Shown here: positions 33,218 through 45,565 of the stretch, piece by piece | Numbering within the stretch: the stretch's first letter is position 1 | Layout of the letters: every line of letters begins with the position of its first letter | Assembly (NCBI GenBank): GCA_026874595.1 | Contig: CM049314.1 | Span: 32,081,229-32,145,228 of the forward strand | Direction: 5' to 3' | Origin: Sipunculus nudus | Taxonomy: Eukaryota; Annelida; Sipuncula; Golfingiida; Sipunculidae | DNA: 64,000 nt | Translations under genes and position numbers: made by a program | The notes under the pieces: model-generated | What the model was told of the DNA's origin: nothing | Seen by the model: the letters and a program-made list of their open reading frames with translations, nothing else | Databases searched by the model: none

Positions 33218-35395
33218 TCTTCAAGTAGCAGGACCCTCTCGGTACAAAACCATTAGGTAACATGAGCAGTAAGTAACGTGACCATTCCGGTATCACGAAT
33301 CTATCCCAGTTACACCAACATACCAGTAAAATGACCATCAGGTAACAAACCCACAAGGTTACACAAGCACCCCGGAAATTATGACCGTACCCGCTAACAC
33401 GAACTCCTGGGTAACACGGAAACTAATTAACAATAAACAAGACTAAAGGGGCGACACGATCACCTCGATAACACGACCACCCGGTTACATGACCACCCCG
33501 ACAGCACTACCAGTAAACAACATAACCATCCCAGATAACATGTTCATTAGGTAACATGGTCAAATCGGATATGATCATGCCATTACCACATGCATGACCA
33601 TTTCTGTAACACGATCTCCTTGGTAACACGACCAATAAATAATATAACATGAAATAGGTGACATGACAACCTGAGTAATATGGCCACAATGTAACATAAC
33701 CAAGCACCCCTAGCCTCCCCCCCCCCCCTTCCCGGGAGGACCATGAATCTACTGTATAACACAACCAGGAGGTAACATGACCACTTGGTAATATGAATCC
33801 CAGTATCACGATCATTAGGTAACATGACCGCCCAGGTAACATGACCGCTCAGGTAACATGACCGCCCAGGTAACATGACCGCCCAGGTAACACGAACGCC
33901 CAGGTAACATGACCACCCAGGTAACATGACCACCCAGGTAACATGAACACCCAGGTAACATGAACACTCAGGTAACATGAACACTCAGGTAACATGAATC
34001 TCAGGTAACACAAACCCTACGTAATATATCCATCCCAGTACCCATCTACCTAATAATATGAACATCCCGGTAAAACGAAGCTTACGTAACATAACCATCC
34101 CGGTAACACGACCACAAGGTAACTTTACCACGCCGGTTATATGAATCTCCGGTAACACGACTATTGTGTAACATAATCATAATCTTTTATGTTTACAAAA
34201 AAAACTATCCCCGTTATATGACCATCTCGGTAATTATAGGTACCTCGACCACCCCGGAAATTATGACGATACTCCACTAACACGACCACTGGGTAACATG
34301 ACCACCTCGGTAACACGACCATACGGAAACATGACCATACCGGTAACATGAATTTCAGATAACACGAACGCTAGATAACATGACCAATCTTTTAAGACTA
34401 TCCCAGTAACATGACCACCAGCTAACCTGACCGCCCCGATAACATGACCATTAGGTGACATGACCATCCCTGTTACATGAATTTCCGGTATCACGACCGG
34501 TAGGTAACATAACCATTCCTTTAATACGAACCCTAGGTAATATAAAACTCCAGTAACAGTAACCCTAGGTTACAAAATAACACAAGTAACACGACGACAA
34601 AGTAACCTGACCACCCGGGTACATGAATTTCTGATAACACGACTGCAAGGTAACATAACCATTCTGTATAGAACCCCCTAGGTAATATTACCGCCCCGTT
34701 AATACGACAACTACGATAACATGACAACCCCGGTAACACGACCACTGGGAAACATGACCACCCGGTAACACGAACAACTCGGTTACATGACCGCCCCGGT
34801 GACACGACCAGCGCAGTTACCTGACCAACCCGGTAACACGACCAACGCGGTTGAATGACAACCCCAGAAAACACGACCATATGGTAACATGACTAGCACG
34901 ATAACATGACCACTCTTTTACATGCCTACCCCGAATACACGACCATAAGGTTACTTGACCACCCCGATAACACGATCACTAGTTTAGTTGACCCACCCGG
35001 TTACCCGACCATCTCCATTACATGACCTACCCGGTTACACGACCACAAGGTTCGATGACCATCCCGGTAACACGACTACTATGTTACTTGACAACCCCGG
35101 TAACACGAACACCATAATTACATGTCCACCCCGCTAGCACGGCCATCGATGTTACATGACCACCCCGTTAAAGCAACAACAAATTAAGGAAATTATGACG
35201 ACACCCCACTTACACGACCACTGGGTAACATGGCTACCTCGGTAACACGACCACTAGGTAACATGACCACCTCGGTGATACGACCAGCTCATTACATGAC
35301 CGCCAAAGTTACACGAGTACCCTGGTAACGCCACTTCTAGGGAACATGTTCACTCAGGCAACACGGGCTGACCAACCCATGCGGTAACACGAGTA
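33218..35395. repeat. 2.2-kb minisatellite, unit about 17 bp
   Basis: More than one hundred diverged copies of a unit close to GGTAACATGACCACCCC. The most regular part is about 33830-34010, where GGTAACATGACCGCCCA repeats almost perfectly. The open frames at 33507-33984, 34161-34494 and 34533-34880 (with MLPGRSCYL-like words) are translations of the repeat. Confidence 0.9.
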
Positions 35396-35715
35396 GCACA
35401 TGATCGTGCAATTTATGTGAAGGTATTAATGGTGTTTTACTCTATATCCTGCTTGTATTGTCTAAACCGTAAACAAAAATGATACTAGTTTCCATTGCCA
35501 GAGTATATTATTTCTCACGTGAACGTATTTCGTGATCAAATCTCTTTAACTACTTAAATACATCTTTATCATTTCAATTGTTGGTTCCTAGTAATGACGC
35601 CAGCTCTTGAAGTTTGGGAACAATCAGCTCTAAACTATTCATTCGAATGCATCGGCTCATCAGAAATTTAAAAAGTGTAGTGGTATCTCCCGCTTCACAC
35701 TTTAATAATTATGAT

Positions 35716-35760
<45 letters not shown>

Positions 35761-35870
35761 TAATTTATCACACTTGAATTAATGACTTATCACTATGGAG
35801 TGATTTTATTGCCTGAGAAGCAAGTGAAATATAACTAGAATGAGGTTAGGTTTTCTTTTGCAATGCAAAA
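35396..35870. other. non-coding
   Basis: A (TA)n tract lies at about 35725-35757. Nothing else recognised. Confidence 0.5.
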
Positions 35871-35879
35871 ACAGTTCCC

Positions 35880-36240
35880 ATCCTAAAACGTGAGGATAAA
35901 TTTACTGACTTCTTCAAAAGTCACAGCATTCACATTTCTATTCCGGCTAATGTGACCCTGAAGATGTAGGTCAAGGTCACCAGTTTCCGAACACGTCGGA
36001 GATTTTTAAGGAAACATTTCACGAGTCAAATTTCATGAAAATATACTGAGTGGTTCAAATGTTATAGCGTCCATATATAATTTCGGTTTTATTTATTTAA
36101 ATTTCAAATTTCATGAAAATTTTTTGCGTAGTTCAAATGTTATTGCGTTCACAGGAAATTATACAAACGTCGCCGGCTACGACGACGACTACAAACAACG
36201 ACGACAGAACAAACACTATGTCTCCCCCCCCCCCCGAATG
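35880..36240. repeat. dispersed repeat with TTTCATGAAAAT units
   Basis: Two similar blocks (about 36020-36090 and 36100-36160) share AAATTTCATGAAAAT and GTTCAAATGTTAT. A CGACGACGACTAC-rich end and a C-run (36224-36234) follow. Confidence 0.45.
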
Positions 36241-38006
36241 GAAGACTTAAATATGAATATAAGGAACTGCAATCTATAGGGTCATGCTCTATTCTACCCT
36301 GAAAAAAAATGTGTTTATTTTGGTTGTAAATACCAGTGTTTGTAGGTGTACGTAAGTTCATTCCAATCTTAATATGACTTTTCTTGGATCAAAAGTGATT
36401 TTTTTTGTCTCCACCTGAAACCATTTGTTTTTACATGTCTTCTAATGAAGGTCAATGGCCTGTGGCATGGTGACACTTTCTATATCGCAACCATACGATA
36501 AGCATAGAATGTTATGATGAATGTATCATCACTGGCAAAATCCTCTTCAATATCAATCAACTCAAAAGTCAATAAAAATAAAAATCAGATCCATTAAGTA
36601 AATATAATTTTAAACCTGGTGAAGTATCCTTTCTGATATTTATTTATTCATTACATATATGATGGTATAAGTATTTTTGAAAATCAAATACATCTTTATA
36701 TATAATTTTGACAGTTCTAAAAAATTTTAATTTTCAAATTGCACACTATTTTAAGCAACCAGTAATAGCACACAACAGTCCTACCTCTCTATTTAAATGT
36801 ACATTCGAAAGGGACATTATTGATCTGTTTCTGTGAAATAACGTAATGAAATATACTAGTGACACAACTGAATGAAGAAACTGCTATTACTGACTACAGC
36901 GAAATTCTTGTTTGAAGTACCTATTAATTATTAAATAACCAATTCAACCAAAGAGTGTATAGGGACTAATTATCATTGATTTCTCCTCATGTCACATGAG
37001 ATTTGATATGCAATTTTCAATTAATTAGCTCCTTTTCCGGCGCAGAACGCTTTTTTATTTGGTAAGCCGGAAAGATGTGTTATACGCCATATAAGTGTTT
37101 CATGTAAGCCACACCAGGACTTACAAAACATGTATTAACAGCTGCCTGGCTCTTTCGTGTGTTTACACTTAAACGACCACACTCCACCGTGAACTACTTA
37201 CTTCTGTGAATGACCCTCTGTATGTGATTATTCAAGTGTACCGGACGTCACGGGGATACCTCGGCAGTGAATTATGACCGTCAGGGGCCGGTGACAGAAG
37301 GTGAATGGCGCAGTCCGTAGGAGCGAGTCTTTCTTTACTATAGTTATTTCATATCCTGTGTTTACAGTGACAAAATTCCTGCATAATCAATCAATTATCT
37401 TCAACTGGAGATGATGCGCTGAATGTTGAAATTCGTTTCAGGTGACATACCTGTGTTTTCACAATAGGCCCACATAAAACACCACATACAAAGGATATTT
37501 TTTTTTGTTTCTGGATGTGTTTCAGGCGTGTTTGTAATTGTAATTCCATGTAAATCTGCAAGATCCTTTTATATGTTGAAATTGTTTGCCTAGTTCAATA
37601 CATTCATGTCAAGTGGAAGCAAGGCTTAGGCTCCTATGCTTATAAATTTTAAAATATCGCTTTTTGACCAGGTGTCCACGCCTGTCAACAGAGTTGTATA
37701 TACACCTAGATCAACTTTATCTGGAGCAAGGTTTTGGTTAAGTAGGTCCTATATTATAAAAAAAACTACCCCAACATTTAAACTCTTCAGAGATACTTGA
37801 AAGTTTTAAAAACAGTCGAAAACACATTTATAACAGCGTTTAATTGTGTGTAACTTATAGTGTCTTCTTTTCATTGTTGAATATCTGTGTGCATACAGTT
37901 CTTAATTATACATCAACAATGAAGCGTTATTTCTTTTTTAGTACTTTTTGCAAATTATTATACGGCAGTTTAGAGCACTTATGTGGTTTGAGGCTATATA
38001 AAATGA

Positions 38007-38038
<32 letters not shown>

Positions 38039-39729
38039 ATTATTATACAATGAACCTGCGCTACCACGTCTTTTTCAGGCACCATAGAAGTAGTCCTGTT
38101 AGTGGGCTAGTCTTTGTAGATATTTCAGACCAGTTTTATAAAATGCTCGACCGACACCAAAATAATGGCCGCAATTGTAGGGTGGTCATTTTATTTGGGT
38201 AGTCGTCTGAGGGGCATGTTTGGCTCATCTCGATTTTGAATGATAAACCACGGTATATAACATTAGTTTCATTTTGTATGAGTGAATAAAACACTTGGTA
38301 ACATTTCGAAATTTCCAAATTCCCAACTAATATACTGAGTATTCAGTGACGGTAAAATTTACAATTTGGCATACCTTTCGGACGCTATTGAACCCAGAAA
38401 AAAATAACGTAAGGAATTTAAAATCATAAAATGATCATATTATAAATCTGCGGAGATCTAAATGTACTCTTACATGCACAGGGGCAAAGCCATGATTTAT
38501 TTTTCTGGGTTAGGTTATGTTTTGCCGTAATATCCTCGCACATAAAAACTGCGTTTCAACATGGTTCCGTGTTACAGCTTAATTCGCACTTTATTAACAA
38601 TGCAATTATAACATTTTCCATAACATAACATTGTATTGCACCAAATGTGCTAATTTTATCCATGGAAGACAGATGAAACGTTTGATAAGAAGGACATCTC
38701 AGGAAGGGTTGTTCTTTTGTAGTTTAAAATAATCTCACCAGGTGGCAGCACCAACCATTTAAACCGGCTCTTGAGGCACTTTAGAAGGACTCCCTGGGAC
38801 ATGGGCCTCTCTGTTTAATCTTTTAAATGTCATGTATTTTGATGTCTAACATTTTTATCTTATCTCTTTTGATAAGATCTGGCTTTCAGGTAGCCATGAA
38901 TCAGACATGTTGCTTGCGTCGTCTGAGCATGACGTAGGGGATTCCCCCAACAACAATCGATTTTCCAAATCCGATTATCAATCTCGTCCAGGGAGTAATA
39001 ATAAGAGCAATATCATTTATTTTAATTCTATATCTCCAATAACATTTTCCTGTCAGATAACGTATACAGGATAACAGATTCAACAAGCTTATCGCAAATG
39101 AATGATGCAAGATTTACTCAACTGGCTGTAGAAGGCTCTAAAGTAGTTCAACAGGGCACGTTATCAGTTTATCACTCAGCTGACACTAACCACTGTGTAG
39201 GCCTGCTGAAAAGATACGCTGGGAATATGCATTATCCGCTCTGAACTCTGAATGGGAAAGTCCTGAGTTTCTCTCAGTATGGGTTCTATGATGAAATACG
39301 TTATATATGGAAACAGAAATCTGCATTCTAACGGATGCAAGCATCTGCCATTCACTTATTCGGTCAATACTCCCAGGTTCATTCGTGCATAAGTGACTGT
39401 AAATTTGTGAATATTCCTCGTTGACGTACCTAAATCCTGATTATGTAATCATGTGCCCTGAAAATTTCATGAGATGCCGTTCATGACTCCGTATTTATTG
39501 TGATAAAAACACACACAAACGGGGATGAACGCATACTTTGCAAATATGAATTTGATACACTTTGCAAGCATCACCTTCCATAAACGTAGTAATGTTACAT
39601 ATGTCATTCTATGATACACTACCAAACCTGAAACCAATATACTTTCACGCTGATATATAAATCATCATCAGATATCCTGTATGTATGAATTATGATGAAT
39701 AGGTGTGTCTGCGTGCTACATCAATGTAT
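36241..39729. other. non-coding, little recognised
   Basis: An (ATT)n tract lies at about 38009-38037. An inverted copy of family R2 is at about 39390-39540. The remaining open frames are short and AT-rich. Confidence 0.45.
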
Positions 39730-39733
39730 TTAA

Positions 39734-40350
39734 AGGGGCCCATTCACCTATCTGACCTTTATAAAACTAAAAGCAATTCCCTGGAGTTTTTTTTAAATAG
39801 GCCGGTAAACGTGGATATCACCACACACAGGCTGCTTGTTTTTTTTATATCAACCTGTTTATAATATGTGGGGCCCGCTAAAATAATCAAAACAAATTCT
39901 ACAAGGGCATCTTTTAGCAAATCAGATGAGCAAGAGCTTTGCAAATGGCGTTTTGCAACAAGTGACCTTTCTATTTCCGCATATATGCAACCTACGACCT
40001 TAGGTTACATGTTTTTTCCCGTGTGTCAACATTGCTGTGTTTATAGACATGTTGTTGATAAAGAAGTTCATACATTCTTCATGAAGGTGGTAGGTTGCAT
40101 ATGTGCAGAAAAGGAAAGGTCACTTCTTCCAAAACGCCATTTGCAAAGCTCTGGCTTATCTGACTTGCTGCCAGATGCCCTTGTTTAATTTGTCATGATA
40201 TTTTTGTAGGTCCCAACATTTTATAAAAATATTAATACTAACAAAACTAGCAGTCTGGGAGCAGTGGTATCCACGTTTTATTGCTTATTTTTATATAAGC
40301 TGCAAGGGATTACCTTCTGTTTATAAAGGTCAGATAGATGACTGGGCATC
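39734..40350. mobile_element. 617-bp foldback element between TTAA sites
   Basis: Long inverted arms (about 39734-40003 and 40083-40350) pair across a loop of about 80 bp. Matching blocks include TATCTGACCTTTATAAA, AAGGGCATCT, GACCTTTC and ATATGCAACCTAC. TTAA flanks both ends (39730-39733 and 40351-40354), as expected for a piggyBac-type target duplication. The open frame at 39868-40188 spans both arms and the loop and is not a gene. Confidence 0.7.
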
Positions 40351-40751
40351 TTAAAGGTTTATCCGATGTTAGCGGAGGACCGGGTGGTCGGACACCAGAC
40401 AGTGTTATCGCTAACAGAAAGTCATCTGAGCTGAAAGACTAGCTCAATATATTGACAGTTATTGGCACAAAATATTTAGTTTGTTTGTGCCGTGTGGAAA
40501 TGTACCCCAATAACTATATCTTACAGCTAAAAATATTTAGACATGCTTGTTCAATAAAAATACTTATTCATATGGATGTTTACATATGTTATGGCAGGTC
40601 GGCAATAAACATCATTAGTAATTTAAATCAGGCATGTGAGTACTGCGGCTGCCATACACAGAACTGTTTAATAATGGATAATAATGGGTAAACACGGGAA
40701 ATATTGCAAAATCCGATGTATAAAACTGTCACTGAAGGTTTTTGTTCCTTG

Positions 40752-40949
40752 GCAGCGGCGGATCAAGGGGGGGGGGGGAATCCACCGCAACTTTTCTTTC
40801 GGGTTTCAGACCAGTGTTTGCGACCTCGAGCCCCCCCCCCCCCCCCCCCCCCCACCAATTTTTCAGACCTATTGACCTTTTTTAGACGTTGTCATTAGTC
40901 CTCCTGGGTTGGACCTCCTTTTTATTCTCCATCCTGGATCCGCCTCTGC
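40752..40949. mobile_element. G/C-run MITE, copy 2
   Basis: Inverted ends GCAGCGGCGGATCAAGG and CCTGGATCCGCCTCTGC, with a G-run near the left and a long C-run at about 40831-40853. Same family as 3313-3530. Proline-rich open frames here come from the C-run. Confidence 0.7.
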
Positions 40950-42900
40950 TTGGCTTGTCCCAGAAGAAAATCAGGTTGATTCCCTCACATCTAACAGTCC
41001 TATCGTTTTTTTCCGAACTTTAAACAATCGGCCAGAAAAGGAAGAAGGAAGGACAAATTAATATAATAAAAAGAGTGATGAAAGGGCTTCTGATAAACAG
41101 CTTACGATACAATATACAAAATATACATACTATACCGTGACTAACATACTGTATACTATACTTAACTTAATGAAAAACACAACCAGTGAAATTTATCATA
41201 CGTTTCATCACACTTTACATACTGTTTTAAAAGTGACAGCCGGGAACCTGACTCTATGATCAGACCATGAACTCTATGTGATGATAATGAAGAACCAGGT
41301 TGTTTGGATATAGAATAATTTACTGGGACTGGATAAATGTTGTTAATTTTTATATTTTTTCGTTACAGGTATTGGCTGGGCCGATTTCAGATTGTTGTCT
41401 CACACAACAAAATTTACGAAGCACAATAGATCGAGCTTATATTTTAAAACCTATGTTGTCATATGACAATTGTTATATTTATCAGCCTAAAACTATTGTT
41501 AAACTTGAGCCCAAATGAACAAAACAAGAAAATAGATACTGCGAATTATCTCATAATCATGATAAAGCTAAAAGAACAAGATAAACTAGAAAGAAATTTC
41601 TCTGTAATTGATATATTTATTATTGAAATGATGGCGCTCTTGTTATATTGTACTCAACGGGAAACAATAGCAGTGAAAATTAACCAATTTTAGTGACATT
41701 TATGAAAAACGGGAGTGGTAAATTGTAGTGACAAAGTCACATATCACAAGTGTCAGTTATATTTATGAAAAAAATGGTCGTGTTAATTTTGCCCACACGT
41801 TCCACGTTGACACAAGTAAGTATGATATGAGATACATTATTTCAATTTTATGACCCATGGCAAAGTACTTGTACTTCAACCACGATGACAAAGCTGCGTC
41901 TGACTCAATGGAATTTGTTTGCATGGTGCATCTCTTAATACATGTGATCATGTTATAATTTCATCATTACCCCTCTGGGTATTAGCTCATGAGATTATGA
42001 GTTCAGGGACCTGGTTTCTTCGACATGTGTGCCATATCGACGAATAAACGAAAACCGCATCGATTTTTTTTTTAATTCCGATGCGTTTCTGTTAGATGAG
42101 GTAAATAGTGTACATAATTCAGAAATATGTTAGAGCAATCATGGATGCAAATTGTGTTTCATTAATGTAATTTATAACATCCATTTTGTCTGATACAACT
42201 CATTTGCCATGCTATTATACAGAGTCGGTTTTGGTATCTTTAAAAAGACAGAGACCTGACACGGTCAGAGAGTGCAACGTCTGTTATAGAAAAGTATAAC
42301 GGAGCTGCATGAACTGGCTCAGTGTCGGGGTTGCTATTACGAAGAATTCAGGGCCGCACATTTCCGATGTCTGAAGTCCAGGTTTTAGTCCCTAGCATTT
42401 GATTTCCGACATCCCACATGCGACATAAAGGTTTAAGACCGTATCATGGAAATAATGGCGGTCTTTAAAAAGTATTGAAATGCTTGTGAGGAATAACATA
42501 GCAAGGGTGTGATAACGGCTCGTAAAAAAGTCTCAGAAATACTAGTCCCAAAGCACGAATTTAACTTTTGTAGAGAACGTTTGGTGGTGGTTGGACCTGG
42601 GAACATAATGGAATAACAATCTCTCCAAGCCAACGGGAGCAGAGATAAGGACTAGGCCCATCCTTCCGCCAGAGGTCGTTTCTATTCAAAACAAACCTCT
42701 CCCAGTAAGGGATTGTGGGACGTCCGGGACTACCTCATTTTATGATAACACCACTGGTGTATTTAGACGCCCAAGTGCATTGTGGAGAAACCATTTTATA
42801 TCCACAATCCCTAGACAGCAAAAAACAAGTGACCCATGGGTCACGACGCTAAGACGACTGACATGTTGACAATATGTCCTTGCACAGGCAACTGATTAAG
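40950..42900. other. non-coding
   Basis: No exons or repeats recognised; open frames at 41300-41518, 41463-41693, 41763-41951 and 42433-42633 lack support. Confidence 0.4.
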
Positions 42901-42904
42901 ATAA

Positions 42905-43982
42905 TGCAGGTGGCATCATAGTTCAAGCATATTAGCTAAAGTTCATCAAGACCCATAAGCACACCAAATCTGATGACAATCCACTGAGCCATTCCTGAGG
43001 AATCTGGCAATAAGTGTGTATTTTGCATTTTTCTGGATTGTATTCTGGACTGTATTGCAGAAAATATAGGTCACAGTGACCTACCTTCAGGTTTCTGAGA
43101 ACTTTTTAGAAGATTCTAGGTACAGTGGTTAGGATTTGTGCACTGTTGACAAATGATTGCATCTTTACAGATTTCAAAAGTATAGAAACAAATTCTAAAA
43201 AAAAAAATTTAAATTCCAGGTGGCGCTACAAGTTTGCATAAAATGATGAAACACCCCTTGGTCAATATGCATGCAAAGATACTAGAGCTTTTGTATCAAA
43301 TTTTCCATAATTCTGGGGGATATTTCGGAGGCCCATAGCTCAGAAGTTATGGGTAACAGAGACCTAATTTCAGGTTTTTCTAAGAGACTTTTCATGGGCC
43401 TCCCGGCATGTCAAGAGAGAAGATTCTAGGTCCAGTCATTACGATTTGTGCCCTGTAAACAGACGACCGCGTCATAAAAGGTATAAAAATAGACAAAACA
43501 ATTCGTAAACAAATTGAAAAAACACAGGCGCCGCCACCGCTCTGTAGAAACTGATAAAATATTCCATGATCAATATCCATGCAAAGAATCATGGTGATAA
43601 ATACAATAGTTGTTCAGATACTGTGTTTTTGTATCAAATTTTCCATTATTCTGGGGATACTTCGGAGCTCCATAGCTTGAAGGATATGGGTAACAGAGAC
43701 CTAATTTCAGGTATCGAAGGAAACTTTTCATGGCGCTCCCTGCATGTCAAAAGAAAAGATTCTAGGTCCAATCGTTACGATTTGTGCCCTGTTAACAGAT
43801 GACCGCATCTTTAGAGGTCTCAAAAATAGAGAAAAAATTCGTAAAAACCGAAAAAAAATATAGGTGGCGCCACCAGACTGCAGAAACTTTTGAAACATTC
43901 CATGATCAATATCCATACAAAGAATCATGGTGATCAATGCAAAAGTTGTTCAGATACTTGAGCATTTATATCAAATTTTCCA

Positions 43983-44013
<31 letters not shown>

Positions 44014-44790
44014 GGGTACTTCGGAGGCTCATAGCTCATAGGTTATGGGTAACAGAGGCCAAATTTCAGGTTTCCAAGAAGACTTTCCATGGACCACCAT
44101 GCATGTCAAGAGAGAATATTCTAGGTCCAGATGTTATGATTTGTGCCCTGTTAACAGATGACCACATCTTCAGAGGTCTCAAAAATAGAGAGAAAAAAAT
44201 CGTAAAAATCGAAAAAATACAGGTGGCGCCACCAGTCTGCAGAAATTGACGAAACATTCCATGATCAATATCCATGCAACGAATCATGTCGATTAATGCA
44301 TTAGTTGTTCAGATACTTGAGCTTTGCTTTTGTATCAAATTTTCCATTTTCTTGTGGGGGGGGGGGGGGGGTACTTCGGAGCCTCATAGCGCAGAGGTTA
44401 TGAGTAGCAGAGACCTAATTTCTAGTTTCCAAAGAGACTTTTCATGGGCCTACCTCCATGTCAAGAGAGAAGATTCTAGGTCCAGTCATTACGATTTGTG
44501 CCCTGTTAACAGATGACCGCATGTTTAGAAGTGTCAAAAATAGAGAAAAAATCAGTAAAAATCGAAACTTTTCAGCCCAATAGCTCAAAGAATATGGGTA
44601 ACAGAGACCTAATTTCAGGTTTCCAAGGAGATTTTTATAGACCTCCAAGGATGCCAAGTTACAAGATCTAGGTCCAGTGGATAGAGTTTGTGCCTGGTTA
44701 ACGGACTGACGCCCGGACGATCGGACGGACGGACAACGGACAAAGAGTGATCGCGATAGCTCAAATGACTTACAGTCAGCTGAGTTAAAA
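42905..44790. repeat. array of about 5 units of 310-360 bp
   Basis: The block ATTCTAGGTCCAG (with variants) recurs at about 43113, 43424, 43757, 44119, 44470 and 44663. Each unit also carries CAAATTTTCCAT, a G-run, TATGGGTAACAGAG, CCTAATTTCAGGT and GGTGGCGCCACC. The array ends in a GGACGGACGGACAACGGAC stretch. Open frames such as 43392-43592, 43728-43937 and 44442-44831 are repeat translations. Confidence 0.85.
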
Positions 44791-44910
44791 ATTTGCTCGG
44801 AATGGTAACAATGGGAATCACAGGTCTGCAAAAGGTAAATAACCTTTAATAAGTAAGATTAAGTGCTCTGGGAAAAAGATTAGCCTTCTTTGACATAAAT
44901 GTATTCATTG

Positions 44911-45518
44911 CTCCGAAAGTCACAAACGTGCATGTAGGTGACATATGCTGGAGCCTTGCACACACAAAAAGTGTGATGTGTCCCATTTTTGTTCTAACTG
45001 GACTCCCCTAGCAGGAGAGAAATGTTGAAGGGTTGGCACAACCTTCCCAGAGGGAAAGGATGGGAAGGGGGAAAAATACTTTCTTTCCGGAAGGGAAGAA
45101 ATACTTTCGTCCCACCATTTCTTCCCAGGGAAGAAATACTGTCACAACATACATGTCATTTTTGTTTTTCAAATGATATTTTGGCCTTTCTTGTCAGTAC
45201 CAATCAGGGGGATTGTTTTTACAAACTGGCTGTTGATCAGATTGCTTCTTTAAAGGATGTGCAAACCTTTTTGGTGTCAGAGAAATTGACTGGGGCGTGA
45301 CTGTAGGGCTCAGGGGAGTAATCTTTAGTTGAACAATTAAGATGAACACAGTCCAAGGGATGGAATGCGGTTTGTACAGTTTGTTCAGTCTTCAGTACTA
45401 TAGTTTATCTAAATTAGGGTATATGCACTCCAGGCAAGGGCGTAGCCAGGGGGGCCGCCGGGGGGCACCCCCCCCCCCCCTGCATCGCCTTACTTTCGTT
45501 ATTTCACTCATGCTAATA

Positions 45519-45565
<47 letters not shown>

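Noticed and set aside
33507-34880. Cys/Val-rich open frames resembling a repeat protein
   Set aside because: They are translations of the 17-bp minisatellite; phase changes from unit to unit.
33218-35395. CRISPR array
   Set aside because: Units are contiguous and diverged with no unique spacers, and the genome is eukaryotic.
40684-40898. Proline-rich small proteins
   Set aside because: They come from the C-run inside a MITE.
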